NCBI GenBank assembly: GCA_946411385.1
Contig: CAMKDV010000002.1
Coordinates: forward strand, 1-64,000
Direction of reading: 5' to 3'
Source of the DNA: an uncultured Bacteroidales bacterium
Lineage (GTDB): Bacteria > Bacteroidota > Bacteroidia > Bacteroidales > Paludibacteraceae
DNA: 64,000 nucleotides
The notes below the pieces were generated by a model, which saw nothing but the letters and a program-made list of their open reading frames with translations, was not told the origin of the DNA and ran no database searches. This document shows, in pieces, positions 45,201 to 53,712 of the stretch. Within the stretch, counting starts at the first letter, position 1; each line of letters opens with the position of its first letter. The position numbers were made by a program, and so were the translations under genes.

Positions 45201-45519
45201 TCTTGCCAAGTTCAGAACCATCCATAACGGTCTGAAAGATCTCAGGATCGCGCATACCCGAAGCGGCATCGTAGCCCCCCATGATGGATACGAACTTGCC
45301 GGTAGTGATCGTCACGCGCTCGTTGTACCTGCCGGCTGCGATGAACAGTGTGTCACCGTCGGCACACGCACTGAAACCTTTTGTGATCGTTTGTACGGCA
45401 GTGGCCCACGACAAACCGTCGTTGTTGTCATCGCCACCGGCCTGACTAACGAAATGATTAGCTGCTGACGTGCACAGCGCTGCCGTGCAAAACGTCAAAA
45501 AGAGTAAAACTTTTCTCAT
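42280..45519 (-). CDS. Secreted beta-helix plus purple-acid-phosphatase-like metallophosphoesterase with C-terminal tag
   Basis: This 1079-residue protein has a signal peptide, then a beta-helix at about residues 20-390 and a BIG2-like Ig domain (IASVDNHGTITGVSEG). A PAP-type FN3 domain follows (YVSHKAMATNLMPGTAYSWRVG). The metallophosphoesterase has motifs MSDSHI, FPGDFVE, TDGNHDD, and GHDHCYE. It ends FIRNGQILILKNGRVYDMLGQ, the shared tag. It probably removes phosphate from extracellular substrates. The downstream 40109 gene is separated by only 26 bp. It is the largest of three tandem relatives. Confidence 0.82.
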   Translation of the reverse strand: MRKVLLFLTFCTAALCTSAANHFVSQAGGDDNNDGLSWATAVQTITKGFSACADGDTLFIAAGRYNERVTITTGKFVSIMGGYDAASGMRDPEIFQTVMDGSELGKILVKAEAEPTIPLLFDGLILEHAEYSSSGSAFYMRGNMTVNNCIMRDCHSQSAGGAIYVDVADKTLPTVISNCLIELCTANSSGGAIHNTGAVIENCIIRGCQGVYASVVLRGGSIRNCVLYNNTAGDSWPNSGGVYNPAGEVINCTFTNNYGAKYAGIHSEGYTFNSVMWGNRAEEGFADPANYILGAPSSNNIADQGFNSEPFLSLTLNADNDAADGPHFVAPTNFIGVPTNAAEIAMMQAADWSIEAGSFLIDKGLDSKAPATDLNGVTRPKGTASDVGAYEYDPNAPVIPLQGFDIYQDTISLHVESMAAVSVIFTPRNASNRTLNWVSDNPAIASVDNHGTITGVSEGITTIRATSVDGGFTDAVIAVVTPKPPVLYPVEVLMADTLFNIEDYTIPSFIPFWVAKEAARIDSFSATDEMIATIDEKLAAMYDAALQLVDKEEPYNMVANINGNPRTNMAFAWFTNEGVTEGKVQIVAKAYATAADFAGEDVLTLDAEPTTTVPLRYAVSTSGLLKATGMPSKTAFRYVSHKAMATNLMPGTAYSWRVGYEGHWSKIGHFRTQNASQGEYSFLYMSDSHIQDAEYVENAKWCATAAANTVPDARFCLFPGDFVETGTDANSEWEWERWFEESIKPVIMKMPMVVTDGNHDDSPLLNYDYHFNTNTDFAMSVPESYRPQFHGITYSFVYGDVLFLVYSLQDWWRSSSGETSMKSTYLSTDVTNWFKEQIALHPNTKYRVTLSHKNIFSGSGHSVDDEIPLFREIMLPVIKECEIDLAIQGHDHCYEVIGPVNPDTRTVVEGAVTDTTHVAVNTNTNMTGIKGGTYCTDDGTMYFIGATCGRKRYYPYSREKMEEKYTTDPELLYDGSHHDVLNYFDLFTGMFGQPGAPSFTKFTVKSDGIYVDSYIANTNGTADLMNSMKIVRNKPHTAPIVGLENVEVQMQEGEKFIRNGQILILKNGRVYDMLGQEVK

Positions 45520-45553
45520 GATATAAGGAATGATTTAGTAATTTGCCTGTAAT

Positions 45554-45583
45554 AGTGCATCAGCCACGACGGGCCGATGCACT
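45554..45583 (-). repeat. Intergenic hairpin between two phosphoesterase genes
   Basis: Arms AGTGCATC and GATGCACT with additional GCC/GGC pairing and a 6-nt loop. There is no T-run, so it is more likely an mRNA stability or processing element than a terminator. Confidence 0.5.
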
Positions 45584-45594
45584 GATGCCATGAG

Positions 45595-47340
45595 TCAATT
45601 GGGTACGCCATGAGGCTGGGTGCGAACCACGCGCATCGTATTGAACAGCGTAACGTTGCCCTCGTCATCATCAGCGGTGTAGGAGTTGAACTCGATGCAG
45701 TCGTCCTTCACGGTGATCTTGGTGAAGCTCGGAGCTTCGGGCTGACCGAACATACCGGTGAAGAGGTCGAAATAGTTGTTGACGTTGTGGTGCTTGTTAT
45801 CGCTAAGCTTCGACGGGTCGTCGGTATAATCGCTCTCCATGCGCTCGCGGCTATGCGGATAATAGCGCTTGTGACCGCAGGTAGCACCTATGAAATAGAA
45901 TGTACCTTCGTCGGTGCAGAACGTACCGCCCTTCTTGCCGGTCATGTTCTTGTTACGGTCAACATCCACTTCCTCCACATCGCTGATAGCACTCAGGATA
46001 GGCGTGCAGTCGTCAGGATTAACCGGACCAATCACCTCGTAGGTATGATCGTGGCCTTGCAGAGCTATATCCACCTCGCAAGCCTTCATCGTAGGCAACA
46101 TACATGCGCGGAACAACGGCGGCTCTTCGTCCGTCGAGTGGTCCGAACCCGAGAACAGGTTGAAGTGAGCCAGCGAAATGCGGTACTTGGTGTTCGGGTT
46201 CTCCGTGACTGACTTGCGGAACCAGTAGCTGATATGATCGGTGAGGTATTCCGAAGTCATGTCGGTATACTTATACGGCTCACGCCAGAAATCTTGCATC
46301 GAGAATACCAGGAAGAGCACATCACCATAGACGAAGTTATATACGATACCTTCAAACTGCGGTTTGTTGGTGATGGTATAATTGAACTCGTTGTCGGTAT
46401 TGAAGTGGTAGGTATAGTTGATGTTCGGGCTATCGTCATGGTTGCCATCGGTAACCGCCATCGGCATATTCATGATAACGGGGTTGAGCGACTCTTCGAA
46501 CCAGCGCTCCCACTCCCATTCGCTATTGTTGGCATCACCGTCCTCAACAAAGTCACCCGGGAAGACGCAGAACTTGGCTTCGGGCACCGTCTTCACGGCA
46601 GCCAACGCACAACGACGGGCTTCCTTGATGTACTGAGCGTTCATGATATGACTGTCGCTCATGTATATGAACGAATATTCGCCTTGGTTCTCATCCTCGG
46701 TGCGGAAATGACCGATAGGACTGCGATGCCCCTGGTAACCTACGCGCCACGAATATGCAGTACCGGGCGTAAGGTTGGTGGCAACAGCTTTGTGGCTCAT
46801 ATATTTGTAGCGCACACTGCCCAGGATACCTGATGCTTTCACGATGTACTGCGCTTTGCCGGTGTAGCGGAGTGCCTTGGTCTGCGTAGCCGTTGCCGGC
46901 ACGGTGATAACACCGTTGCCTGCATCAAAGTCTGCCTCGGTGGCATCCGCCTTGGCTATGATCTGCACTTCGCCCTCGGTGATGCCGTCGTTGGTAAACC
47001 AGCAGAAACCCATACGGGTGTGCGGGTCACCGTTGATGTTGGCAATCATGTTGTACGGCTCCTCTTTCGGAACGAGCTTCTCCACCCGGTCATACATCGC
47101 TTTGATGTTCGCCTCACTCGGATCGTTGGCACAGGTCTGGATGGCAATCTTGAGCATCGTATGGCTCGGAACGGTGTAGTTGTCCACGGTGTACATGGAG
47201 TCCACTTTCTCCCATTCGGTAAGCGGAACATACACATCCGTGCTGTCACCGGGCTTCTGCTCCGGATCATCATTAATAGGCTGCTTGCACGACCATAGGG
47301 TCACACTGCAAAGCATCAAAAGGAAATAAATCTTTTTCAT
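45595..47340 (-). CDS. Purple-acid-phosphatase-like metallophosphoesterase lipoprotein
   Basis: This 581-residue lipoprotein has lipobox LWSC (Cys about residue 17). It lacks the beta-helix of its relatives and starts directly with the linker and the PAP-type FN3 domain. The phosphoesterase core follows (MSDSHIM, FPGDFVEDG, TDGNHDD, GHDHTYE). It lacks the C-terminal tag and is instead lipid-anchored, probably on the outer membrane. It lies between the two beta-helix-bearing paralogues in the same operon. Confidence 0.85.
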   Translation of the reverse strand: MKKIYFLLMLCSVTLWSCKQPINDDPEQKPGDSTDVYVPLTEWEKVDSMYTVDNYTVPSHTMLKIAIQTCANDPSEANIKAMYDRVEKLVPKEEPYNMIANINGDPHTRMGFCWFTNDGITEGEVQIIAKADATEADFDAGNGVITVPATATQTKALRYTGKAQYIVKASGILGSVRYKYMSHKAVATNLTPGTAYSWRVGYQGHRSPIGHFRTEDENQGEYSFIYMSDSHIMNAQYIKEARRCALAAVKTVPEAKFCVFPGDFVEDGDANNSEWEWERWFEESLNPVIMNMPMAVTDGNHDDSPNINYTYHFNTDNEFNYTITNKPQFEGIVYNFVYGDVLFLVFSMQDFWREPYKYTDMTSEYLTDHISYWFRKSVTENPNTKYRISLAHFNLFSGSDHSTDEEPPLFRACMLPTMKACEVDIALQGHDHTYEVIGPVNPDDCTPILSAISDVEEVDVDRNKNMTGKKGGTFCTDEGTFYFIGATCGHKRYYPHSRERMESDYTDDPSKLSDNKHHNVNNYFDLFTGMFGQPEAPSFTKITVKDDCIEFNSYTADDDEGNVTLFNTMRVVRTQPHGVPN

Positions 47341-47352
47341 TGTATTACCATT

Positions 47353-49872
47353 TTATTTTACTATTGTCATCTCGTTGTACTTCTCCGTCTTGCCGTCGGG
47401 TAACACCTTGAATGACTCGATGAGCAGGTGAGTCTTTGTGACCGTTACGCGGGTATAACTCGGCGCACCGGGCTGACCGAACATGCCGGTGAACAGGTCG
47501 AAGTAGTCGTCAATCTGATGTATATGCTTGCTTGCATCCATCTCTTCGCGTGTGAGCGGTGTGTAGCGCTTTGCGCCACAGGTAGCTCCGATGAAATAGA
47601 GCGTAGCATCGCTCACGTGGTAGGTGCCGCCTTTCTTGCCCGTGATGTTTCTGATTGGATCTACAGGCACTGACTGCTGATCGCTGATGGCTGACAGCAC
47701 CGGTTTTCTTGTATCGGGGTCTACCGGACCAATCACCTCGTACGTATGATCGTGGCCTTGCAGGATAAGGTCCATCTTGCAGTCTTTCATTACCGGCAGC
47801 ATCGTTGCCCTGAGCAGCGGCGTCTCTTTGTCACGCTGGTGGTCCGAACCCGAGAACAGGTTCTTGTGTACCAACCCTACCCGCCATGTGGCTTCGGGAT
47901 GAGCCGCCACCTGCCTTCTGAACCAGCCGCCCAAGTCGCGCTCCAGATACTCCGACGTACCGGCTTTATAATCATATTCCCCGCGCCAGAAATCCTGCTC
48001 GGAGAAAGCGATGAGTTGCAAGTCGCCGTAGGTAAAACTATAGTTGATGCCTGCAAACTGTGGACGAACTTGCGTCTCCAGATTAAACGTGGTATCCGTA
48101 TTGAAATGGTAGGTATAATTGAGCAGCGGACTGTCGTCATGATTGCCGTCGGTAGGCACCATAGGCATAGTCATGATCACGGGTTTCAATGCTTCTTCAA
48201 ACCATCGCTCCCACTCCCATTCGCTGTTGTTGTCCGTACCGGTATCCACAAAATCACCGGGGAAGACGCAAAAACGTGCGCTCTTTTCGTTATTGGCTAC
48301 AGCCTGCGCGCACAAGCGGGCTGCATCAATATATTCCTGATTCTGTATATGACTGTCGGTCATATAGATGAACGAATATTCCTCACTCTGCTCCTCAGCC
48401 GTACGGAAATGAGCAATCTTGCTCCAATGCCCCTCTTTGCCTACACGCCACGAGTAATCCGTACCGGCTTGCAGATTGGTAGCCAGCGCCTTGTGGCTCA
48501 CGTAGCGGAAAGCCGTATGCTTGTCGAGCTTGGCTTTTTTCAGAATACCCGACGTGGAGATAGCATAGTGAAGCGGCACGGTGGTGGTAGCGGTAGCGTT
48601 GACCGTCAGGACATTAGCCTTACTGAAATCCGCAGCCGTAGCATCCTTTTTAGGCAGCAACTGTACTACGCCGTCCTCTACACCCTCGTTGGTAAACCAG
48701 CAGAAAGCCATGCGCGAACGCGGATCGCCATTGATGGTGGCAACCATGTTGTACGGCTCTTCCTTGCCCATCAGCGTCGTATTGTTATCGAGCAGGAACG
48801 ATACGAAAGACGGCACGGTATAGTCTTCGGACTTGTAAGTTTTTCCGCCCGCGCTATATGCGCACGGGAACGTTAATATATCCGTCGGCAAGTCGGCTCT
48901 GGGTGAGGCAGGCGGCATCTGGGCTATGCGGTGGGTAGGAACGCCGATATTGAAATCGGCTGCAAGCATGATAGCCTCTTCCGCATCGGTGATAGGCACA
49001 CCCACGAACGTTGACGGGTCACGGAAATGTGGGCCATCGGGAGCCTCGTTATCCGTATTCAGCCACGGCTGCTCAAAGAAATGCGCTTCAAAACCCTCAT
49101 CGGCACGGCTCTTGCCGGAGATGCTCTCATCCGAGACATAGTTGCTCGGATCAACAAATCCGTACTCTGAGCGGTTGCCCCACATTGTGCAGGCATATAC
49201 CGAACTCTCAGAATGGATACCTCCGTAGCGGTCGCCATAGTTGTTGGCGATGGTGCAATGGATGAGCGTGCCGTCGAAATTCGCCACACCGCCTGCATCA
49301 GGCCAGTCGTGTCCCGTAGCCGTGCAGTTATGAATCAGACAATCCTCCAGCGTAGCACCCAGCGCCGAGGCTTCGGGCAGGTCACCTTTGATAAGCACAC
49401 CGCCGCACTGTACGCCACTGCATCCGCGTATCACGCAATGCCTGAGCGTAACCTTACCGCGCAACCAAGCTGCACCGCCACGCTGATTGTGACGGGCGTT
49501 CTGCAGCACAAAATGTGTGACGGTAGTCGGAACAGTGATATCCTTATCGCAACTGACCAGCCGAGTGCCCATTGCTGTACCGTCCAAGATGGTTTTGCCA
49601 CCGGCATGATGCTTTCCGTCGGACTCGAGCACACAGCCTCCGATAACGAGTATACCGTCCTTGAGGACGATAGCCTCGTGGTACAGACCTGCCTCAACGA
49701 ACAGGGTGTCACCGGGTTTGCAGTTGTCTATACCCAGACGGATCGACTCTTGCGCCGTTGTCCAGCTCTTGCCATCATCGCCATCATGGCCGTCCGTGCG
49801 CACATACCACGTAGCAGCCGACGCATTCAGCGCCGCTGCTACAAAGCATGCTATGAAGAATATTTTTTTCAT
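47353..49872 (-). CDS. Secreted beta-helix plus purple-acid-phosphatase-like metallophosphoesterase
   Basis: This 839-residue protein has a signal peptide (MKKIFFIACFVAAALNASA). A beta-helix at about residues 20-300 is related to that of the 42280 gene (DGKSWTTAQESI near its start). The PAP-type FN3 domain follows (YVSHKALATNLQAGTDYSWRVG), then the metallophosphoesterase (MTDSHIQ, FPGDFVDTG, TDGNHDD, GHDHTYE). It ends without the IRNGQ tag, so its surface retention differs from that of its relative. It lies 12 bp upstream of the lipoprotein paralogue. Confidence 0.83.
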   Translation of the reverse strand: MKKIFFIACFVAAALNASAATWYVRTDGHDGDDGKSWTTAQESIRLGIDNCKPGDTLFVEAGLYHEAIVLKDGILVIGGCVLESDGKHHAGGKTILDGTAMGTRLVSCDKDITVPTTVTHFVLQNARHNQRGGAAWLRGKVTLRHCVIRGCSGVQCGGVLIKGDLPEASALGATLEDCLIHNCTATGHDWPDAGGVANFDGTLIHCTIANNYGDRYGGIHSESSVYACTMWGNRSEYGFVDPSNYVSDESISGKSRADEGFEAHFFEQPWLNTDNEAPDGPHFRDPSTFVGVPITDAEEAIMLAADFNIGVPTHRIAQMPPASPRADLPTDILTFPCAYSAGGKTYKSEDYTVPSFVSFLLDNNTTLMGKEEPYNMVATINGDPRSRMAFCWFTNEGVEDGVVQLLPKKDATAADFSKANVLTVNATATTTVPLHYAISTSGILKKAKLDKHTAFRYVSHKALATNLQAGTDYSWRVGKEGHWSKIAHFRTAEEQSEEYSFIYMTDSHIQNQEYIDAARLCAQAVANNEKSARFCVFPGDFVDTGTDNNSEWEWERWFEEALKPVIMTMPMVPTDGNHDDSPLLNYTYHFNTDTTFNLETQVRPQFAGINYSFTYGDLQLIAFSEQDFWRGEYDYKAGTSEYLERDLGGWFRRQVAAHPEATWRVGLVHKNLFSGSDHQRDKETPLLRATMLPVMKDCKMDLILQGHDHTYEVIGPVDPDTRKPVLSAISDQQSVPVDPIRNITGKKGGTYHVSDATLYFIGATCGAKRYTPLTREEMDASKHIHQIDDYFDLFTGMFGQPGAPSYTRVTVTKTHLLIESFKVLPDGKTEKYNEMTIVK

Positions 49873-49895
49873 TGATGCACCTTCGTCATATCGTC

Positions 49896-49921
49896 ATGAC
49901 GACACGACGTCATGTCGTCAT
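49896..49921 (-). repeat. Hairpin between PfkB and phosphoesterase genes
   Basis: Arms ATGACGACA (49896-49904) and TGTCGTCAT (49913-49921) surround an 8-nt loop. Extra CGTCAT copies flank it on both sides. There is no T-run. Confidence 0.5.
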
Positions 49922-49941
49922 GTCTATTACCGAAACAATGA

Positions 49942-50886
49942 TTAGCTCCACCCAAAGCGTTCGCGACCGATCTTCTCCACATCCTCGCGGCAGGTGAAAG
50001 CCGTCGTACCGCCTGCTGCGGTAGTGTTCACCGCACCGGTCATGTTGCCGTACTCCTGGCATTTGTCCAGCGGGTCACCGGCTGCAAAGCGTGTGATGAA
50101 GCCCGAGTTGAACGAGTCACCTGCACCGATGCAGTCCACTACGTTCTTGTTGAGCAACGCATCCTGCTTGCGGTCAGGCATGCCTTTGCGCATGAGGATG
50201 CTGCCCTTGCTGCCGCATTTGATCACGGCGGCGTTGGTGTACGGACGAATCTCCTCAATTGCCTCCTCCAGCGTCTCTTTGCGCGTGAGGAACTTCAGCT
50301 CGGTCTCGTTCGGCATGAACACGGTAACAAGCGGCAGAACTGCTTTGTAATCCAAGTCCCACTGCTCGGCAGGATCCCACTGGCTGTCCAGCGAAACGGT
50401 CACGCCGTTCTGCTTGCACAGCTCGAGGATCTTCATCAGGTCACGCTTCACGGCGCTCTGCATGTAGATGGACGAGATATGAATATGCTTGGCGGTGGTG
50501 AACACTTCAGGATTGATGTCGTCCAGACCCATATAGTCCATCGCACCCTGATAGGTCAGGTTGGCGCGGTCCTCGTCATAGCTCATGCAGATGGTGGCAC
50601 CTGTAGCGAACTTGTCCTGACGAATCAGGTAGCAGGTATCCACACCTTTCTTCTGCAGACTGGTCTCCACCAGGTCGCCGAAGCTGTCGTTGCCTATCAT
50701 ACCGCAGAAAGCCACGCGTGCACCGAGTGCTGCTGCGTTAGCGGCGAAGATAGCCGTCGAACTGCCCAGGGTAAGTGTCATCTGCTTGGCAAACTTCTCC
50801 TTGCCCACTTCGGGAAAGCCTTCTATATTATTGAGGATCAGATCCACATTCAGTTCGCCCAAGGCGATGATATCAAAATTTTTCAT
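49942..50886 (-). CDS. PfkB family sugar kinase
   Basis: This 314-residue ribokinase-family kinase starts at the ATG at 50886; the track start at 50895 is TTG. The N-terminus is FDIIALGELNVDLI. The signature DCIGAGDSFNSGF with catalytic Asp lies near residue 250. Together with the AgaS-like isomerase and GatZ-like protein upstream, it could phosphorylate tagatose-6-phosphate to the 1,6-bisphosphate. Specificity is inferred from context only. Confidence 0.8.
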   Translation of the reverse strand: MKNFDIIALGELNVDLILNNIEGFPEVGKEKFAKQMTLTLGSSTAIFAANAAALGARVAFCGMIGNDSFGDLVETSLQKKGVDTCYLIRQDKFATGATICMSYDEDRANLTYQGAMDYMGLDDINPEVFTTAKHIHISSIYMQSAVKRDLMKILELCKQNGVTVSLDSQWDPAEQWDLDYKAVLPLVTVFMPNETELKFLTRKETLEEAIEEIRPYTNAAVIKCGSKGSILMRKGMPDRKQDALLNKNVVDCIGAGDSFNSGFITRFAAGDPLDKCQEYGNMTGAVNTTAAGGTTAFTCREDVEKIGRERFGWS

Positions 50887-50895
50887 TGCATTCAA

Positions 50896-51027
50896 AATTA
50901 AATTTACGATTTGTTCATTTACGATTTGTTCATTTAGTCATTTTATCATTTATCTCGCGTAAAAATGGCTAAATAGCCAAATGACTCAATAAATCGTAAA
51001 TGGTAAATGACCAAATGGTAAATGGCT
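50896..51027. repeat. Intergenic ACGATTTG/AAATCGTA repeats
   Basis: Tandem CATTTACGATTTGTT units occur twice near 50910-50937. The complementary AAATCGTAAATG lies at about 50992-51003, with repeated GGTAAATG. A milder version (ACGATT repeats) fills 53640-53700 in the same operon. No gene is present. Confidence 0.5.
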
Positions 51028-52389
51028 TTACATTTTGCTCTTGAAGAGCGCATTCATCTTGGTGTACCAGTTCTTGGGATAGTCGTGTCCCATCTCAGGG
51101 CCGAAGATGTATTCTTTGTCCGAGGCCGGCGTAGCCAGGTTGTTGAACGGCACTACGTTCGTCCGTGGCGGACAAACGCCGTCCTGCAGACCGCTGCTGG
51201 CGAGCACGGCGCACGAGATGCGCGTGGCGAGGTTCTTCGTATCGAAATACGACAGGAACGCCAGCATCTCTGCATCGGTCATCGAACCTTTGCACGCCTT
51301 GGCTGTCTCGGCTGCCAGACCGCCTATTTTCATGGCGTCGGCATAGTCGCCGAGGAATGCCACATTGGCGGCTATGGCGGAGCAGGGATAGTCGCTCAAC
51401 GCTGCACAAGCATACGTCAGCGCACCGCCTTGGCTCGAGCCTTCGGCAAACAGTCGGTTCATGTCGCTCGTCTCACGGGTAGCCATGAAGCGCACGGCTT
51501 GCACCACATCCATGAAAGCACCACGATAGTACCAGCTGTCCTTGTCGCCGAAATGGTAGGAGAACCAGTCGCCGTAGATATTCTCAGTAGCCTCTTCGAT
51601 GCCGGGGTTAGTACCTGCCGGACGGTTGTTAAGATACTGTCCGCGATGCGACAGGTAGAACTCGGCATTAGCCGACCCATTGCCCGCCGGACACTCGCAC
51701 TTGCTCTTCGAGCCTTGTGTATCGTAGCCGTAGAAGTGCATCACTACCGGATGCTTCTGTCCGTCCTGCGGTTCGCAGTAATAGCCGCGGATGAGGACGG
51801 GCTCGCCCGTCAGACCGTCAGGTATAGAGTTCATCTCCACCAGATAGACTTTTCTCTCGGCTGTACTCTTGCTCTCTATCTCCGTCAGACGGGCGTTCAT
51901 ATCCACAGCTGCCAGCTGGTCTTTGGCAGCCTGCCAGAACTGATTGAAATCAGCCTGCATGTCAGGTGCCGAAACGATGTTGAACGGATCGATGCCGAAG
52001 ATGAACGAACGGACGTTCTTTTCGTTGATAAGGCACAAAGCACGATAGAAACCCGGTTCCAGTTTGTCTGAGGTGGTCAGTACAAAATCCTGCTCGCTCT
52101 CACCGGCTACCTCCAGGCTGTCAATGATTGTTGTCAGGGCTTGCTTCGAGTCGGTGGAGATACGTATATCCGCACCCACTTTCACCTTCGCCTTGTTCGG
52201 GTTGACGATATGCACCGTTATCTGGGGCTTGCCGCTCCACACCCAGTCGTCCGTCACCAGAACGGACGATTGGATGAGCGACATATCGGCCTGTGCCGGT
52301 TCGTCCTGAGGCGTCGTGCCTTTGCAGCCTCCGCACGCCCCAAGAACAACCGCCAACAGCGCAACTATCAGAAATGATGCTTTCTTCAT
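51028..52389 (-). CDS. Acetylxylan-esterase-like (AXE1/CE7) lipoprotein
   Basis: This 453-residue protein has a lipobox (LGACG, Cys about 19). The N-terminal extension is a beta-sandwich. It is followed by an AXE1-type alpha/beta-hydrolase with PVVMHFYGYDTQG, the nucleophile elbow GSSQGG, and the late acid/His region near GHDYPKNW. CE7 enzymes deacetylate xylo-oligosaccharides and other sugars. Its place between GatZ-like and PfkB genes suggests de-acetylation of a glycan feeding the pathway. It is separated from the GatZ-like gene by 2 bp. Confidence 0.83.
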   Translation of the reverse strand: MKKASFLIVALLAVVLGACGGCKGTTPQDEPAQADMSLIQSSVLVTDDWVWSGKPQITVHIVNPNKAKVKVGADIRISTDSKQALTTIIDSLEVAGESEQDFVLTTSDKLEPGFYRALCLINEKNVRSFIFGIDPFNIVSAPDMQADFNQFWQAAKDQLAAVDMNARLTEIESKSTAERKVYLVEMNSIPDGLTGEPVLIRGYYCEPQDGQKHPVVMHFYGYDTQGSKSKCECPAGNGSANAEFYLSHRGQYLNNRPAGTNPGIEEATENIYGDWFSYHFGDKDSWYYRGAFMDVVQAVRFMATRETSDMNRLFAEGSSQGGALTYACAALSDYPCSAIAANVAFLGDYADAMKIGGLAAETAKACKGSMTDAEMLAFLSYFDTKNLATRISCAVLASSGLQDGVCPPRTNVVPFNNLATPASDKEYIFGPEMGHDYPKNWYTKMNALFKSKM

Positions 52390-52391
52390 GA

Positions 52392-53627
52392 TTAGATATC
52401 CTTCATGTAGTCGTTGAGGTTCACGATGTTGAAGGCATTGTAGTACTTGTCCATGTTGTGCTCAATGCGCATCAGCACGATCTCTTCAGCCTGAATACCC
52501 AGACGCTCCAGGTTATCGTACAACATCTGACGGGCTACCAGTGCTTCCGGCTTCTGCCAGATGTAGCGGCAACCTGTCTTCACCAGCCAGAGCTGGCGAT
52601 CCTTAGTGCACTCGCTCAGATCTTTGCCAACCTCGTCGCCACGCAGCCATTTTTTCCAACGGTTCGACTCGTATACGCACTGCCAGAGTACTTGGGTCAT
52701 GTTGCTGAGCTGGGCAACTTTGCCTTCAGCATGCAGACGTTTCTCCACTTCCTCCAGTTCAGCCAGAGCGTCATACTCGTTCATAGTGAACTCCGGACCA
52801 ACGTTGGCTGCACCCATGCCTGCCTTCGGATAATCCTCGGGGTTCTCCACATCGTCGCTGTAGTGACCCTTGATGTAGCTGCCGTACGGACGAACCTTGG
52901 CGGTCAGTTCGCGGGCTACCTTCGGATCGAAGAAGGTGGTGTGCAGGTCAGTACCTACCTTACCTACGATGAAGCAAGGCCATATATCATCCAGACCTAC
53001 CTCGTGCAAACCGGCTTTCAGTCCCTCGAGGAACGTATCGAACGTCTTCTCGTCAGCCAGACCGCCGTGCACCTCTTCCGTACCAACCTCGTACGAGATA
53101 GGAGCGATGTTGTGTGCTTTGCGGAAATCCTCGGCATGTTTGATCAGTTCTACGGTACGTTTTACAACCACGTGGATATCAATGATCTCGCCCTTCGGGA
53201 GGAAGATATCCACCGTAGGATCAACGTGAATCAGGTCATAGCCTGCGAGGATGGCTGCCTCGTAGCTTTTCTTCACGCCGTTCATGGCGCGCTCGGTGTC
53301 CCAGCGCTCTACGCTCTGTACGTCTTTGAGCCACGGACCGCCGTGGTCGATAGCCACTACGTACGGGCCGGTATAGTTCACAGCCGCAGCCTCACGGGCA
53401 AGGATCTTCGTGAAGACCTCTTGCGTCATGCCGGTGTAACCGCCGTCGCAGTCCACCTGGTTGAGCGTGGTAGCGAAATAGATCGGCGAGTTGTTACGCT
53501 TGGCTGCGCGGAACGATGCTTTGATTACTGACAGGGAGTTCGGACATGCTGCAAACAGCGTCATCGGTACTCCGGTTGCTTTCTTTCTCTCCTCCATCAC
53601 GCGGAGGATGTTTTCAGTCTTTGCCAT
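52392..53627 (-). CDS. gatZ: D-tagatose-bisphosphate aldolase non-catalytic subunit, GatZ/KbaZ-like
   Basis: This 411-residue TIM-barrel protein has GVPMTLFAACPNSLSVIKA near the N-terminus, VAIDHGGPW, HVDPTVDIF and SYEVGTEEVHGGL. It matches the GatZ/KbaZ family that stabilises or assists class II tagatose-1,6-bisphosphate aldolase. The catalytic GatY/KbaY subunit is not in this window. The operon context (AgaS-like isomerase upstream, PfkB downstream) supports hexosamine or tagatose catabolism. Confidence 0.85.
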   Translation of the reverse strand: MAKTENILRVMEERKKATGVPMTLFAACPNSLSVIKASFRAAKRNNSPIYFATTLNQVDCDGGYTGMTQEVFTKILAREAAAVNYTGPYVVAIDHGGPWLKDVQSVERWDTERAMNGVKKSYEAAILAGYDLIHVDPTVDIFLPKGEIIDIHVVVKRTVELIKHAEDFRKAHNIAPISYEVGTEEVHGGLADEKTFDTFLEGLKAGLHEVGLDDIWPCFIVGKVGTDLHTTFFDPKVARELTAKVRPYGSYIKGHYSDDVENPEDYPKAGMGAANVGPEFTMNEYDALAELEEVEKRLHAEGKVAQLSNMTQVLWQCVYESNRWKKWLRGDEVGKDLSECTKDRQLWLVKTGCRYIWQKPEALVARQMLYDNLERLGIQAEEIVLMRIEHNMDKYYNAFNIVNLNDYMKDI

Positions 53628-53712
53628 AAAACTATATTTACGATTTTATTACTTACGATTAACGATTTATTGACGATTGGCTATTATTGACAATTGCCGA
53701 TTGTCAAAATAT

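Noticed and set aside
47746-48876. 376-codon forward ORF opposite the phosphoesterase
   Set aside because: Antisense shadow; the minus-strand protein has all metal-binding motifs.
52458-53531. 357-codon forward ORF opposite gatZ
   Set aside because: Antisense shadow of a conserved enzyme gene.
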